DNA from: DASPJQ01 sp035299065
GTDB lineage: Bacteria > Bacteroidota > Bacteroidia > Flavobacteriales_D > UBA2798
Assembly (NCBI GenBank): GCA_035299065.1
Contig: DATGXI010000038.1
Span: 47,494-111,493, forward strand
Reading direction: 5' to 3'
Length of the DNA: 64,000 bases
Shown here: in pieces, positions 34,169 through 42,438 of the stretch
Numbering within the stretch: position 1 is the first letter of the stretch
How the letters are laid out: every line of letters begins with the position of its first letter
Made by a program: the position numbers and the translations under genes
The notes under the pieces: generated by a model
Seen by the model: the letters and a program-made list of their open reading frames with translations, nothing else
Told to the model about the DNA's origin: nothing
Databases searched by the model: none

Positions 34169-35388
34169 TAAAGTGCTGCTGTAAGTAAATCGATGTCTTT
34201 ATAAGGTAATTTAAACGCTTCGCCCAACACGCGTTTTGTTAATGTGCCGTTGAGCAAATAAACTCCGTTGCGGAACCCTTTTTTGCGTTTGATGATGCTG
34301 TCACTACCGCCTTCATCGGCCATTTGTAAAAGAATGGGAGCAAAAATATTGCTGAGGGCAAATGAAGCAGTACGCGCGTAACGCGATGCAATATTGGGAA
34401 CACAATAATTTATGATACCGTGTTTAATAAAAATAGGTTTGGTGTGGTTGGTTACTTCTGATGTTTCAAAACAACCACCTTTGTCAATGCTCACATCAAC
34501 CACTACACTGCCCGGCTTCATGTCTTCCATCATTTTTTCAGTTACCACACAAGGCGTTTTACCACCTTCGGCACGCATGGCACCAATTACCACGTCAGCC
34601 GTTGAAAGGGCTTTTGCAATTACTTTTGGTTGTACAATTGAGGTATAAATGCGTTGGCTCAGGTCATTTTGCAACCTGCGCAAACGTGAAATGGAGGTGT
34701 CAAAAACTTTAACGATGGCTCCAAGCCCTAATGCTGACCGGGTAGCAAACTCGCCCACGGTACCGGCACCAAGTATTACCACATCAGCCGGTGGAACGCC
34801 TGAAATACCGCCCATGATAAGGCCTTTGCCTTTGTTTACATTACTTAAATATTCACCGGCAATAAGAATGGATGCTGTACCGGCCAACTCACCCATTGAA
34901 CGCACAACCGGGTAACTGCCTTCCTCATCACGTATATAATCCCAGGCAATGGCCGTAATTTTTTTATCCATTAATTTTTTTACACTGTCGCGGTTTTGCA
35001 CACTTAATTGCAATGCCGAAAACAATGTTTGCTTGCGTTGCATCATTTCAATTTCTTCGAGCGAAGGCGGAGCCACTTTCATGATAATATCGGCTTTCCA
35101 CACTTCTTTTACATCGTATGATATTTTTGCGCCCGCTTCGCTATAATCCTTGTCGGTAAAATTTGCAGCTTTACCGGCATTGGTTTCAACCACCACGTCA
35201 TGCCCGTTTGAAACAAGCAAAGCCACCGCATCGGGCACTAATGCCACACGTGTTTCCTGGAACGAAGTTTCTTTTGGGATGCCAATATAAAGCCGTTTCT
35301 TTTTTTTACCTACTTCAAGCATTTCTTCCTGCGGCATTAATGCTGCTTCAATGGACAATGTTTTGAGGACTTCGGGCGATATTTTCAT
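34168..35388 (-). CDS. ald: Alanine dehydrogenase
   Basis: 406 residues, with the N-terminal 'GIPKETSFQETRVALVPDAV' (substrate-binding Lys and Arg), catalytic region 'WDYIRDEEGSYPVVRSMGELAG' and NAD site 'VVILGAGTVGEFATRSALGLGA'. Late 'HGIINYCVPNIASRYARTAS' fits alanine dehydrogenase over the transhydrogenase alpha subunit. It reversibly deaminates alanine to pyruvate and ammonia with NAD. A complete TTG-N20-TAAATTTG promoter lies upstream. The gene is coupled by a one-base overlap to the downstream membrane protein. Confidence 0.95.
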   Translation of the reverse strand: MKISPEVLKTLSIEAALMPQEEMLEVGKKKKRLYIGIPKETSFQETRVALVPDAVALLVSNGHDVVVETNAGKAANFTDKDYSEAGAKISYDVKEVWKADIIMKVAPPSLEEIEMMQRKQTLFSALQLSVQNRDSVKKLMDKKITAIAWDYIRDEEGSYPVVRSMGELAGTASILIAGEYLSNVNKGKGLIMGGISGVPPADVVILGAGTVGEFATRSALGLGAIVKVFDTSISRLRRLQNDLSQRIYTSIVQPKVIAKALSTADVVIGAMRAEGGKTPCVVTEKMMEDMKPGSVVVDVSIDKGGCFETSEVTNHTKPIFIKHGIINYCVPNIASRYARTASFALSNIFAPILLQMADEGGSDSIIKRKKGFRNGVYLLNGTLTKRVLGEAFKLPYKDIDLLTAAL

Positions 35389-35418
35389 ATGGGCACTTTT
35401 AGTTTACCTGGTCTTACA

Positions 35419-35449
35419 CAAATTTAAGCAAGGTTAGGTTACCAAACAA
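35419..35449 (-). promoter_or_regulatory. Promoter of ald (TTG-N20-TAAATTTG)
   Basis: On the minus strand TTG (35447-35449) lies 20 nt before TAAATTTG (35419-35426), matching the Bacteroidota -33/-7 consensus. It would give a leader of about 25 nt. This is the best promoter in the window. Confidence 0.7.
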
Positions 35450-35491
35450 GGGAAAGGGTTAAGATTATAAACAGGATGACTGTAAACAGTT

Positions 35492-35650
35492 TTAACCACA
35501 GAGTCAACGGAGCTTTTGCGCAGAGGACGCGGAGAATTAGCGGTTTTACAATAAAAAAAGCCGTCCAGGGTTAGGACGGCTTTTTATATACGATCTATTT
35601 ATTCCTAACTCAGGGAAACTCTGGATGACCTCTGGTTTCTCTGTGGTTAA
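35492..35650. repeat. Intergenic element with 12-bp CCACAGAG inverted repeats, fumC to ald
   Basis: TTAACCACAGAG at 35492-35503 is the perfect inverse of 35639-35650. It encloses the fumC terminator (35553-35585). Read from fumC, the outer arm starts five bases after the stop. The arms continue inward as diverged (A)CGGAG and AGAGGA units. Confidence 0.8.
35553..35585 (-). terminator. Rho-independent terminator of fumC
   Basis: A 12-bp perfect stem (35555-35566 with 35574-35585) around a 7-nt loop, followed on the minus strand by seven T. It is also flanked by T on the plus strand and could work both ways. Confidence 0.9.
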
Positions 35651-35655
35651 GTTCA

Positions 35656-37080
35656 CTACTTCAAATTCCCCACCATATCCTCAGGCTTAACCCATTGATC
35701 AAATTGTTCATTGGTTACCAAGTTGAGTTCAATGGCTGCTTCACGCAGGGTTTTGTTCTCTTTGTGTGCTTTTTTGGCAATTTTAGCCGCGTTTTCATAA
35801 CCAATGTGCGGATTCAAGGCAGTTACCAGCATCAACGAGTTTTCCATATGACGTTTGATGATTTCCTTGTTTGGCTCAGTTCCTTCAGCACATTTATCGT
35901 TAAAGGAAACGCAGGCATCGCCAATCAGCCTTGCACTTTGCAATACGTTGGCGGCAATTACCGGTTTAAACACATTTAACTCGAAATGGCCGTTTGACCC
36001 GCCCATTGTTACAGCCACATCGTTACCAATTACCTGTGCCGCAACCATGGTCATGGCTTCAGGCTGTGTTGGGTTTACTTTGCCGGGCATAATGGATGAG
36101 CCTGGTTCATTGTCAGGGATCACAATTTCACCAATACCTGAACGCGGGCCAGAACTTAGCATGCGAATGTCATTGGCAATTTTCATGAGTGAAACGGCAC
36201 AACGTTTTAACGCACCGCTTAATTCAACCATGGCGTCATGCGCAGCAAGTGCTTCAAATTTATTTGGTGCTGTTACAAATGGCAAACCGGTAAATTCAGC
36301 AATTTTTTTTGCTACCAGTACATCATACCCGGCAGGTGCATTTAGACCGGTTCCTACGGCTGTGCCGCCCAGCGCCAGTTCACGCACCATTTCAAGCGCG
36401 TTTTTAAGGGCGCGAATACCGTTTTCCAATTGTTGTGCGTAACCTGAAAACTCCTGACCAAGTGTAAGCGGTGTTGCATCCATAAAATGGGTACGCCCTG
36501 TTTTTACAATGTTATTCCAAGCAGCTGCCTTTTTTTGCAAGGTGTTTTTTAATTTTTCAATGCCGGGAATTGTAACCTCAACTACCATTTTGTATGCAGC
36601 AATGTGCATAGCGGTTGGAAAGGTATCGTTACTTGACTGGGATTTATTTACATCGTCATTGGGATGAAGAACTTTTTTTTCATCGGTTAATTTACCACCA
36701 CTTACTACATGCGCACGGTAGGCAATCACCTCATTGCAATTCATGTTGCTTTGGGTACCCGAACCTGTTTGCCATATGACAAGCGGAAATTCACTGTCTA
36801 ATTTACCTGTCAGAATCTCGTCACAGGTTTTTGAAATAAGGTCACGTTTTTCGGCCGACAATACGCCAAGATCAGCATTGGCGTGTGCAGCAGCCTTTTT
36901 TAAATATGCAAATGCGTAAATGATTTCCTTAGGCATGCTGCCTTCAGGGCCAATTTTAAAATTGTTACGGCTGCGCTCGGTTTGTGCGCCCCAGTATTTG
37001 TCGGCAGGTACTTTTACCTCGCCCATGGTGTCTTTTTCAATGCGAAAATCCATAGTTGTTTTATTTAGTTCGGCTATCAT
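35656..37080 (-). CDS. fumC: Class II fumarase
   Basis: 474 residues. Signature 'GSSIMPGKVNPTQPEAM' (about 325-341), 'NMNCNEVIAYRA', 'KSQSSNDTFPTA' and 'TGRTHFMDATPLTLGQEF'. It catalyses fumarate plus water to malate in the TCA cycle, with no iron-sulfur cluster. Two ATGs are possible, at 37078-37080 and nine codons later at 37051-37053 ('MDFRIEKDTMGEV', closer to most homologues). The gene has its own terminator and probably its own promoter in the 230-nt gap upstream. Confidence 0.96.
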   Translation of the reverse strand: MIAELNKTTMDFRIEKDTMGEVKVPADKYWGAQTERSRNNFKIGPEGSMPKEIIYAFAYLKKAAAHANADLGVLSAEKRDLISKTCDEILTGKLDSEFPLVIWQTGSGTQSNMNCNEVIAYRAHVVSGGKLTDEKKVLHPNDDVNKSQSSNDTFPTAMHIAAYKMVVEVTIPGIEKLKNTLQKKAAAWNNIVKTGRTHFMDATPLTLGQEFSGYAQQLENGIRALKNALEMVRELALGGTAVGTGLNAPAGYDVLVAKKIAEFTGLPFVTAPNKFEALAAHDAMVELSGALKRCAVSLMKIANDIRMLSSGPRSGIGEIVIPDNEPGSSIMPGKVNPTQPEAMTMVAAQVIGNDVAVTMGGSNGHFELNVFKPVIAANVLQSARLIGDACVSFNDKCAEGTEPNKEIIKRHMENSLMLVTALNPHIGYENAAKIAKKAHKENKTLREAAIELNLVTNEQFDQWVKPEDMVGNLK

Positions 37081-37152
37081 AAGTAAGGGCTAAATTACGA
37101 TAATGTTATTGCCCATGGAAGCACAGGTTGAAAAAAGATTTGAAAGTATAAT

Positions 37153-37239
37153 AGCCACGAATTGCAGGAATTACACGGATTTGAACTTTATACCCTTTGT
37201 TTTGCCACAGATTACACAGATTTTCACAGATTTTACCGG
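37153..37239 (+). repeat. CCACGAATT/ACAGATT iteron array between fumC and purC
   Basis: A first block (37153-37182) repeats an (A)CACGGATT or GCCACGAATT-like unit; a second block (37204-37239) has three ACAGATT units spaced 9-10 nt apart, the same as in the arms at 14305-14443. No inverted partner is seen here. The other bases of 37081-37310 show nothing else except a -7 box by purC. Confidence 0.7.
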
Positions 37240-37297
37240 AGTTAAAATGAGTATTCACAGGTTATAAACAACCCTTTACGGGCTTGCATTTTTCCCA

Positions 37298-37305
37298 TAA
37301 TTTTG
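37298..37305 (+). promoter_or_regulatory. TANNTTTG -7 box of purC
   Basis: TAATTTTG ends 5 nt before ATG 37311, the same close placement as at mnmA. No TTG is found 19-21 nt upstream. Confidence 0.4.
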
Positions 37306-37310
37306 GCCAC

Positions 37311-38264
37311 ATGTTAACTATGGAAACTTTACGCAATACAAATTTTAAATTACCAGGGCAAACCAATTTTTATAAGGGAAAAGTTCGTGATGTGTATACG
37401 GTAAATAAAGATAAACTGGTGATGGTGATTAGTGACCGCATATCGGCTTTTGACGTGGTGCTGCCTGTGGGAATTCCTTACAAAGGACAAGTGCTGAACC
37501 AAATTGCCATTAAATTTTTGGACGCTACCAAAGACATTGTGCCAAACTGGCTTGAAGCCAGCCCTGACCCCAACGTGGCTATTGGTAAAATGTGCCAGCC
37601 TATTGCGGTGGAAATGGTTATACGCGGTTATTTGGCCGGACATGCTGCAAGGGAATACGCACTGGGTAAACGTGTGCTTTGTGGCGTAACCATGGCCGAA
37701 GGATTAAAAGAAAATGACAAATTACCTGAACCTATAATTACACCAACAACCAAAGCAGCTATTGGGCACGATGAGGACATTTCACGCGAAGAAATTTTAA
37801 AACGCGGTATTGTAAGCGAAGCTGATTATGTGAAGATGGAGGAAATAACCCGTAAACTTTTTGAACGGGGCACAAAATTAGCGGCTGAGCGCGGGTTAAT
37901 TTTAGTGGATACTAAATTTGAGTTTGGAAAAATTGGCGATACCATTTATTTGATGGACGAAATTCTTACGCCTGACAGCTCGCGTTATTTTTATGCAGAA
38001 GGTTACGAAGAAAGGCAGAAAAAAGGTGAAGCACAAAAACAGTTGTCAAAAGAATTTGTAAGGCAGTGGCTGATTGCAAATAATTTTCAGGGTAAAGAAG
38101 GACAGTTTGTACCTGAAATGACACCTGAAGTTGTTGCCAGTATTAGCGAACGTTATATTGAGCTGTACGAAAAAATTACCGGTGAAAAGTTTGTGAAAGG
38201 CAACCAGGAAAATATTCAACAACGGGTGCAGGTTGCTATTTTGGATTATCTTGCTGTGAATTGA
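37311..38264 (+). CDS. purC: SAICAR synthase (phosphoribosylaminoimidazole-succinocarboxamide synthase)
   Basis: 317 residues from ATG 37311. A second ATG three codons on (37320) is equally possible; an upstream frame to 37284 is less likely as it crosses the promoter box. Motifs: 'GKVRDVYTV' (ATP-binding start), 'ISDRISAFDVVLP' and 'DEILTPDSSRYF'. It joins aspartate to CAIR in purine synthesis. The length is typical of the longer PurC form. No other pur genes are in the window. Confidence 0.94.
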   Translation: MLTMETLRNTNFKLPGQTNFYKGKVRDVYTVNKDKLVMVISDRISAFDVVLPVGIPYKGQVLNQIAIKFLDATKDIVPNWLEASPDPNVAIGKMCQPIAVEMVIRGYLAGHAAREYALGKRVLCGVTMAEGLKENDKLPEPIITPTTKAAIGHDEDISREEILKRGIVSEADYVKMEEITRKLFERGTKLAAERGLILVDTKFEFGKIGDTIYLMDEILTPDSSRYFYAEGYEERQKKGEAQKQLSKEFVRQWLIANNFQGKEGQFVPEMTPEVVASISERYIELYEKITGEKFVKGNQENIQQRVQVAILDYLAVN

Positions 38265-38297
38265 CAATTATCAATGATCAATGTGCAATGATCAATT
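38265..38297 (+). repeat. CAATGATCAAT repeat directly after purC
   Basis: Three diverged CAAT(T/G)ATCAATG units begin directly after the TGA stop of purC. The block carries the first ATG (38281) of the downstream short ORF. Confidence 0.65.
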
Positions 38298-38298
38298 A

Positions 38299-38484
38299 AT
38301 GGAACTTCAAGCGTTGCAGTTTTATTATTGGCGCGAAACGTTATTTAACGATGAATTACATCGTACATCATTTTATTTAACGTTACAACTTCTGCCAGGG
38401 ATAGAGGCAAATACCCCGCAGTTGCAAAAATTTTTATTTTCACATATGTTTTGCGAGGAGTATGGCCGAAAGCCCGGTGCCTGA
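38299..38484 (+). CDS. Possible small unknown protein
   Basis: 61 residues from ATG 38299; an ATG six codons earlier lies in the repeat. The composition is protein-like (Leu/Phe/Tyr with 'FYYWRETLFNDELHRTSF') but no family is recognised, and there is no signal or membrane segment. It could be a short gene coupled to purC or a chance frame. Confidence 0.35.
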   Translation: MELQALQFYYWRETLFNDELHRTSFYLTLQLLPGIEANTPQLQKFLFSHMFCEEYGRKPGA

Positions 38485-38554
38485 AGGATTCAGAATTTTT
38501 ATTTTAAGTTTGATCAATTCCTGAAGGCAGGCAGCCAAAAATTGATAATTCAAC

Positions 38555-38583
38555 AAAAAAGCCTCACATTGCTGTAAGGCTTT
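38555..38583 (-). terminator. Rho-independent terminator of siaC-like gene
   Basis: AAAGCCT pairs with AGGCTTT, with an ACA/TGT inner stem and TTGC loop (one mismatch). Six T follow on the minus strand. It lies 37 nt beyond the stop of the 38620 gene. Confidence 0.78.
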
Positions 38584-38590
38584 CAATTTA

Positions 38591-38619
38591 TTTAAGATTT
38601 AAGATCTGAAATCTAAGAA
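38591..38619 (-). repeat. GATTTCAGATTT-type AT repeat after siaC-like stop
   Basis: AAGATTT and AGATCTGAAATCT units sit between the siaC-like stop and its terminator. The sequence belongs to the same AT-rich family as 28381-28433. Confidence 0.6.
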
Positions 38620-39006
38620 CTATAGTTCTTCAACCGCTATAAGGCTGAAAGGAATTTCAATGATTGATTGGTAGTCTTCACCGGCTTCCTGCATATCCTC
38701 ATCGTCCTGCTCATAATGCCAATTAACAGCTACTTTGGTTTTACCACCTTTTGAAAGTGTTTCCAATTTCTTGAAAAAGTCAAGAATGCATTTTGATGAA
38801 CTTGTATTGAAATACTCAAGTTTGATGTTTACTTTGGTTTCAGGCTTTGGATTTGAACCATAAGCCTCGATCCAATCAAGAATTGGTTTGTAAAACTCAA
38901 TTGAGTTTTCAGGAATTGAACGTCCTGATAATTCCAATAAACCCTGCTGCTCATCAAGCGTAATGGTAGGTGTTTTGGGAGTGCCCTCCTGCGTCAAATT
39001 TGCCAT
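38620..39006 (-). CDS. SiaC-family (DUF1987) regulatory phosphoprotein
   Basis: 128 residues, normal family length. It has the typical 'LSGRSIPENSIEFYKPILDW' N-terminal motif and 'LEYFNTSSSKCIL', in which one Ser or Thr matches the phosphorylation site (T68) of Pseudomonas SiaC. In Pseudomonas, SiaC bound by SiaA/SiaB phospho-switch partners activates the diguanylate cyclase SiaD and controls biofilm. No kinase, phosphatase or cyclase gene is near, so partners are elsewhere if they exist. The next gene on this strand ends 58 nt upstream. Confidence 0.82.
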   Translation of the reverse strand: MANLTQEGTPKTPTITLDEQQGLLELSGRSIPENSIEFYKPILDWIEAYGSNPKPETKVNIKLEYFNTSSSKCILDFFKKLETLSKGGKTKVAVNWHYEQDDEDMQEAGEDYQSIIEIPFSLIAVEEL

Positions 39007-39064
39007 AAATGTGAAAATTGTTTGCTAATATATGTATTTACTTTATAAACGAAGCGGTTGAGGA

Positions 39065-39625
39065 TTAAATTTTATTTTTTTGTGAAGACAACAAATGCCC
39101 AAACAATATAACGTCAATGACAATGTGCAAAATTATACACACATAGATGCCTGAAAATGCCATAACATAGCCTACTCCTATGAAAATGGCTGTCAATACA
39201 ATACCGTAAACTGTTACCCAACGGTCAAAGGGATTGAGGTACCCGTGCATGGCCACAAAAATGATGGCTGTTGGAACAATGCCGGCATAATACTGAATGC
39301 AGCCACGAAACAAAATTTCCTCACCCACACCAGCGCACACTGAGAGGAATACATACTCAGGCCGGCTAAGTTCAAAATCACCCAGGAAACCGGCATATTT
39401 ATGCGTAAGTTCGGCAAACGGCTTGGTTTTGAGCATTTCACGCAAGCCAAGACCAATTGCCAGGCCCAGTGCTATGCCTATGGGTATTTGGGCATAAATT
39501 GGCCAGCCGTTTTTAAAGATGAACTGCCAGCTACCACTTACAAAATACAAAACCAATATGGCTACAAGTGGAAAAAGTATAAGGGTTGTATACCCCATGA
39601 GTATAATGAGCGAACGGTTACTCAT
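39065..39625 (-). CDS. CPBP-family intramembrane protease (CAAX-like)
   Basis: 186 residues with five or six membrane helices. The catalytic motifs are 'EEILFRG' (glutamates at about 102-103), 'FVAMHG' (His) and 'HIVIDVILF' (His and Asp). CPBP proteins cleave or bind within the membrane and include prenyl-protein proteases and immunity proteins; the substrate is unknown. The start overlaps the 3' end of the NamZ-like gene by 8 nt, so the two are coupled. Confidence 0.87.
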   Translation of the reverse strand: MSNRSLIILMGYTTLILFPLVAILVLYFVSGSWQFIFKNGWPIYAQIPIGIALGLAIGLGLREMLKTKPFAELTHKYAGFLGDFELSRPEYVFLSVCAGVGEEILFRGCIQYYAGIVPTAIIFVAMHGYLNPFDRWVTVYGIVLTAIFIGVGYVMAFSGIYVCIILHIVIDVILFGHLLSSQKNKI

Positions 39626-40883
39626 AGTCGGTATACAACAAATATTTTTTACGAATGGCTTTGAATTTTTTTAAGCCTTTTTGCCACGCGTAGGTCATGT
39701 CCTCGCCTGAAACTGCTGTTGCAATTATGCTCCACTTAAACATTTTGTCACCCGTAAGAATATCAAAACTGCCTTTTTCGGGGAAAAATTTTGATTGACT
39801 TGCGCTGTTTTTGTACATGGTTACGAGCAGGTGTGTATCAATTGCCGGTTTTTTTAAAAATGCGTTTACCATTGAGTCGGTAATAAAAATACCGCGGCAT
39901 TTCTGACCATTGTACTTTGGCTCTTTTGCACCCGGGGTTGGCTTTGGCGTAAAATAATTTTTACCTGCTTTAAAACCGGGCATGCCAATGTTGCGAAACG
40001 GGTATTTTGTACCACGGCCAACACTTAACGTAGTGCCTTCAAACAAACACGTTGTTGGATAATAATAAATGGCCTGCATGCTGGTAAGGTTGGGCGATGG
40101 AGCAACTGGCAATTCATAAAAATCTTTGTGCGTATAGGATTCGCAACGTACTACCGTGAGTGAACATGTTTCGGCTTTTTTGATCCATTTTTCACCCTTA
40201 ATCATAAAGGCGTATTCACCAATGGTCATACCGTGCACAATGGGAACCGGATGCATGCCCACGAATGACCTTAAACTTGTATCAAGTACAGGCCCATCAA
40301 CATAAAAACCATTTGGATTGGGCCTGTCAAGCACCACTATTGGAATATTGTTTTGTGCACATGCCTCCATCACATAATGCAAGGTAGAAATGTAAGTGTA
40401 AAAACGGGCGCCCACATCCTGGAGGTCGAAAATTACCACATCAATACCTTTTAACTGATCAGCTGTTGGTTTTTTATTGTTACCGTATAGAGAAACAATT
40501 GGAATTCCTGTTTTTTTGTCAACCGCACTGGCCACTTTTTCGCCAGCATCGGCTGTTCCCCTTAACCCGTGTTCAGGTGTAAATATTTTGACGATTTTAT
40601 ATTTTTTGCTGAGCAAGGTATCAACCAAATGGGTTTTGTTTTTTAGTATGGATGTTTGGTTGGCGCAAATGGCAATGTTTTTTCCCTCAAGGGCAAGTGA
40701 TGCGGGATTGGCCAAAAGGTTGTCGGCCCCGGTGAGAATGTTTTTGTTATAGGCAATGTTAAGTTGTGCAGACGTGTTTGCGTATAAAAAAACACAAAAT
40801 ACCAGTGCAATGAAATACTTTGTATATTTTAGTTGGGTTAATTGATAAATGAAAATTGGACGGTTTATAGCATCACGCCTCAT
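39618..40883 (-). CDS. NamZ-like exo-beta-N-acetylmuramidase (DUF1343/GH171)
   Basis: 421 residues if started at ATG 40881-40883. The DUF1343 family motifs are 'TPEHGLRGTADAGEKV', 'VIFDLQDVGARFYTYISTL' and 'DRPNPNGFYVDGP'. In Bacteroidota and Bacillus NamZ removes terminal MurNAc from peptidoglycan fragments. A hydrophobic segment with 'LVFCVFLYANTSAQ' is the signal peptide. Start problem: no ATG, GTG or TTG falls between 40883 and that segment, so the true start is either this ATG, which overlaps the divergent FtsX-type gene by 35 nt, or a rare codon such as ATT. Confidence 0.85.
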   Translation of the reverse strand: MRRDAINRPIFIYQLTQLKYTKYFIALVFCVFLYANTSAQLNIAYNKNILTGADNLLANPASLALEGKNIAICANQTSILKNKTHLVDTLLSKKYKIVKIFTPEHGLRGTADAGEKVASAVDKKTGIPIVSLYGNNKKPTADQLKGIDVVIFDLQDVGARFYTYISTLHYVMEACAQNNIPIVVLDRPNPNGFYVDGPVLDTSLRSFVGMHPVPIVHGMTIGEYAFMIKGEKWIKKAETCSLTVVRCESYTHKDFYELPVAPSPNLTSMQAIYYYPTTCLFEGTTLSVGRGTKYPFRNIGMPGFKAGKNYFTPKPTPGAKEPKYNGQKCRGIFITDSMVNAFLKKPAIDTHLLVTMYKNSASQSKFFPEKGSFDILTGDKMFKWSIIATAVSGEDMTYAWQKGLKKFKAIRKKYLLYTDYE

Positions 40884-42438
40884 AAAAGGTGGTTCACACA
40901 TGAGTGGATATGCCAGGCCTGTGATATTGGTTTCCGTAACCAGTACGGCTTTGGGTGTTGCTGTTATGTTGTTGTCAGTTTTCATCTCTTACGGGTTCCA
41001 GAACCAAATTCGTACCAAAGTTATTGGTTTTGGATCACATATAACTGTTACGCCTTATTTGGATAATTCACAGGTGGGCGATGAGTGGATGCCCATTGAC
41101 CAGGAGTTTTACAGGAATTACAAGCAATACAGCCAAATAAGCAGTGTGCAACCCGTTGCTTATAAACCCGGTATCATACAACGCCTGCGTAAAAACACCC
41201 AGGGCAACCGTGAGTTACAGGGTGTTTTGTTCAAGGGAATTAACAAAAACTTTGATACAAAATTTTTAAAGGATAATTTAAAAGAAGGCAAACTCATACA
41301 ATTTGGTGGTGAGCCTTCAAAGGACATGCTCATATCCCGCAAAATTGCCACCAGCCTGTCGGTAGTTGTTGGTGATACTGTTGCAAGTTTGCTTATCTCA
41401 AAAAAAGCGCATTTCAGTGTATCACCTGAATTCAGAAAATTCAGGGTATGCGGAATTTATGAAACAGGGTTGGGAGAATTTGACAACGAATGGGCGTTTA
41501 TTGATATGGCGCATATACAGCGTGCTAACGGGTGGGGAATAAACGCAGTTTTGGATGTGAATGATACACTGAAAGAGGGCCGTGTAGAAATTATTTTATT
41601 AAGCGTTACCACATCGGGAAAAATAAACTGGACTATAAATGGCAGGCCTTATGACGGGGTTCTACTGCACTTACCATCAGAGCAAGGTAAATATGAAATT
41701 ATTGCCAGTGACGATGCCAAAAAACTTGCCAATGACACCGTGTATGTTCACATTAGTCCGTCAAAAGTTGTTTTGGTTGGTGACAATGCCAACGATGCCT
41801 ATGTAAAAAAAGTAAGCAATGCCGATTATGCGGTTTCTGTTACCGTGCGTAATTTAGAAGGTTCGGCAAAATTGTATACCGGGTGTTTTGAGATCAATTT
41901 AAAAAAATGGGAAGACTTAAAATCGACCGACAGCTGGTTGTACAACTTTGTTGGGCCTACTTACGGAACAGAAACCATTGTGGAAGCGCAGCCACAAATT
42001 TTTAACTGGCTTGATTTGGTTGATTTGAATGTGACCATTATTATTGCTTTAATGCTGGTTGTTGCCATCATCAACCTGGTGTCAGCTATACTTGTATTGA
42101 TTCTTGAGCGCTCAAAAATGATTGGATTATTAAAGTCAATGGGCGCTGCAAACCGAACCGTTGGCCATATATTTTTATATTTCACCGTCAACATACTTGT
42201 GCGCGGATTAATTATTGGAAATTTATTGGTGCTGATTATTTTTCTTGTACAGAATTACACCGGAATTATTCAGTTAAATCCCGAAACCTATTTTGTAAGC
42301 GCAGTGCCCATGGAATTTGACTGGATTGGTTTTTTATTTGTAAATGCATTAACCATGGTGGTATGTATGCTGGCTTTTTTCATACCTGTTATACTTGTTA
42401 CACGAATTGATCCTGTTAAAGCCATAAAAATTGAATAG
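40849..42438 (+). CDS. FtsX/LolC-type ABC transporter permease with an inserted domain
   Basis: 529 residues. First helix about 26-50, a periplasmic domain, then helices about 393-420, 440-467 and 490-518, the LolC/LolE/FtsX topology. The C-terminal 'RIDPVKAIKIE' is typical. LolC-type homologues are about 400-420 residues; here about 110 residues (roughly 235-345, beta-rich) are added at the end of the periplasmic domain. Lol proteins extract lipoproteins to the outer membrane. The ATPase gene is not next to it. The stop overlaps the yggS start. Confidence 0.87.
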   Translation: MKIGRFIASRLIKGGSHMSGYARPVILVSVTSTALGVAVMLLSVFISYGFQNQIRTKVIGFGSHITVTPYLDNSQVGDEWMPIDQEFYRNYKQYSQISSVQPVAYKPGIIQRLRKNTQGNRELQGVLFKGINKNFDTKFLKDNLKEGKLIQFGGEPSKDMLISRKIATSLSVVVGDTVASLLISKKAHFSVSPEFRKFRVCGIYETGLGEFDNEWAFIDMAHIQRANGWGINAVLDVNDTLKEGRVEIILLSVTTSGKINWTINGRPYDGVLLHLPSEQGKYEIIASDDAKKLANDTVYVHISPSKVVLVGDNANDAYVKKVSNADYAVSVTVRNLEGSAKLYTGCFEINLKKWEDLKSTDSWLYNFVGPTYGTETIVEAQPQIFNWLDLVDLNVTIIIALMLVVAIINLVSAILVLILERSKMIGLLKSMGAANRTVGHIFLYFTVNILVRGLIIGNLLVLIIFLVQNYTGIIQLNPETYFVSAVPMEFDWIGFLFVNALTMVVCMLAFFIPVILVTRIDPVKAIKIE

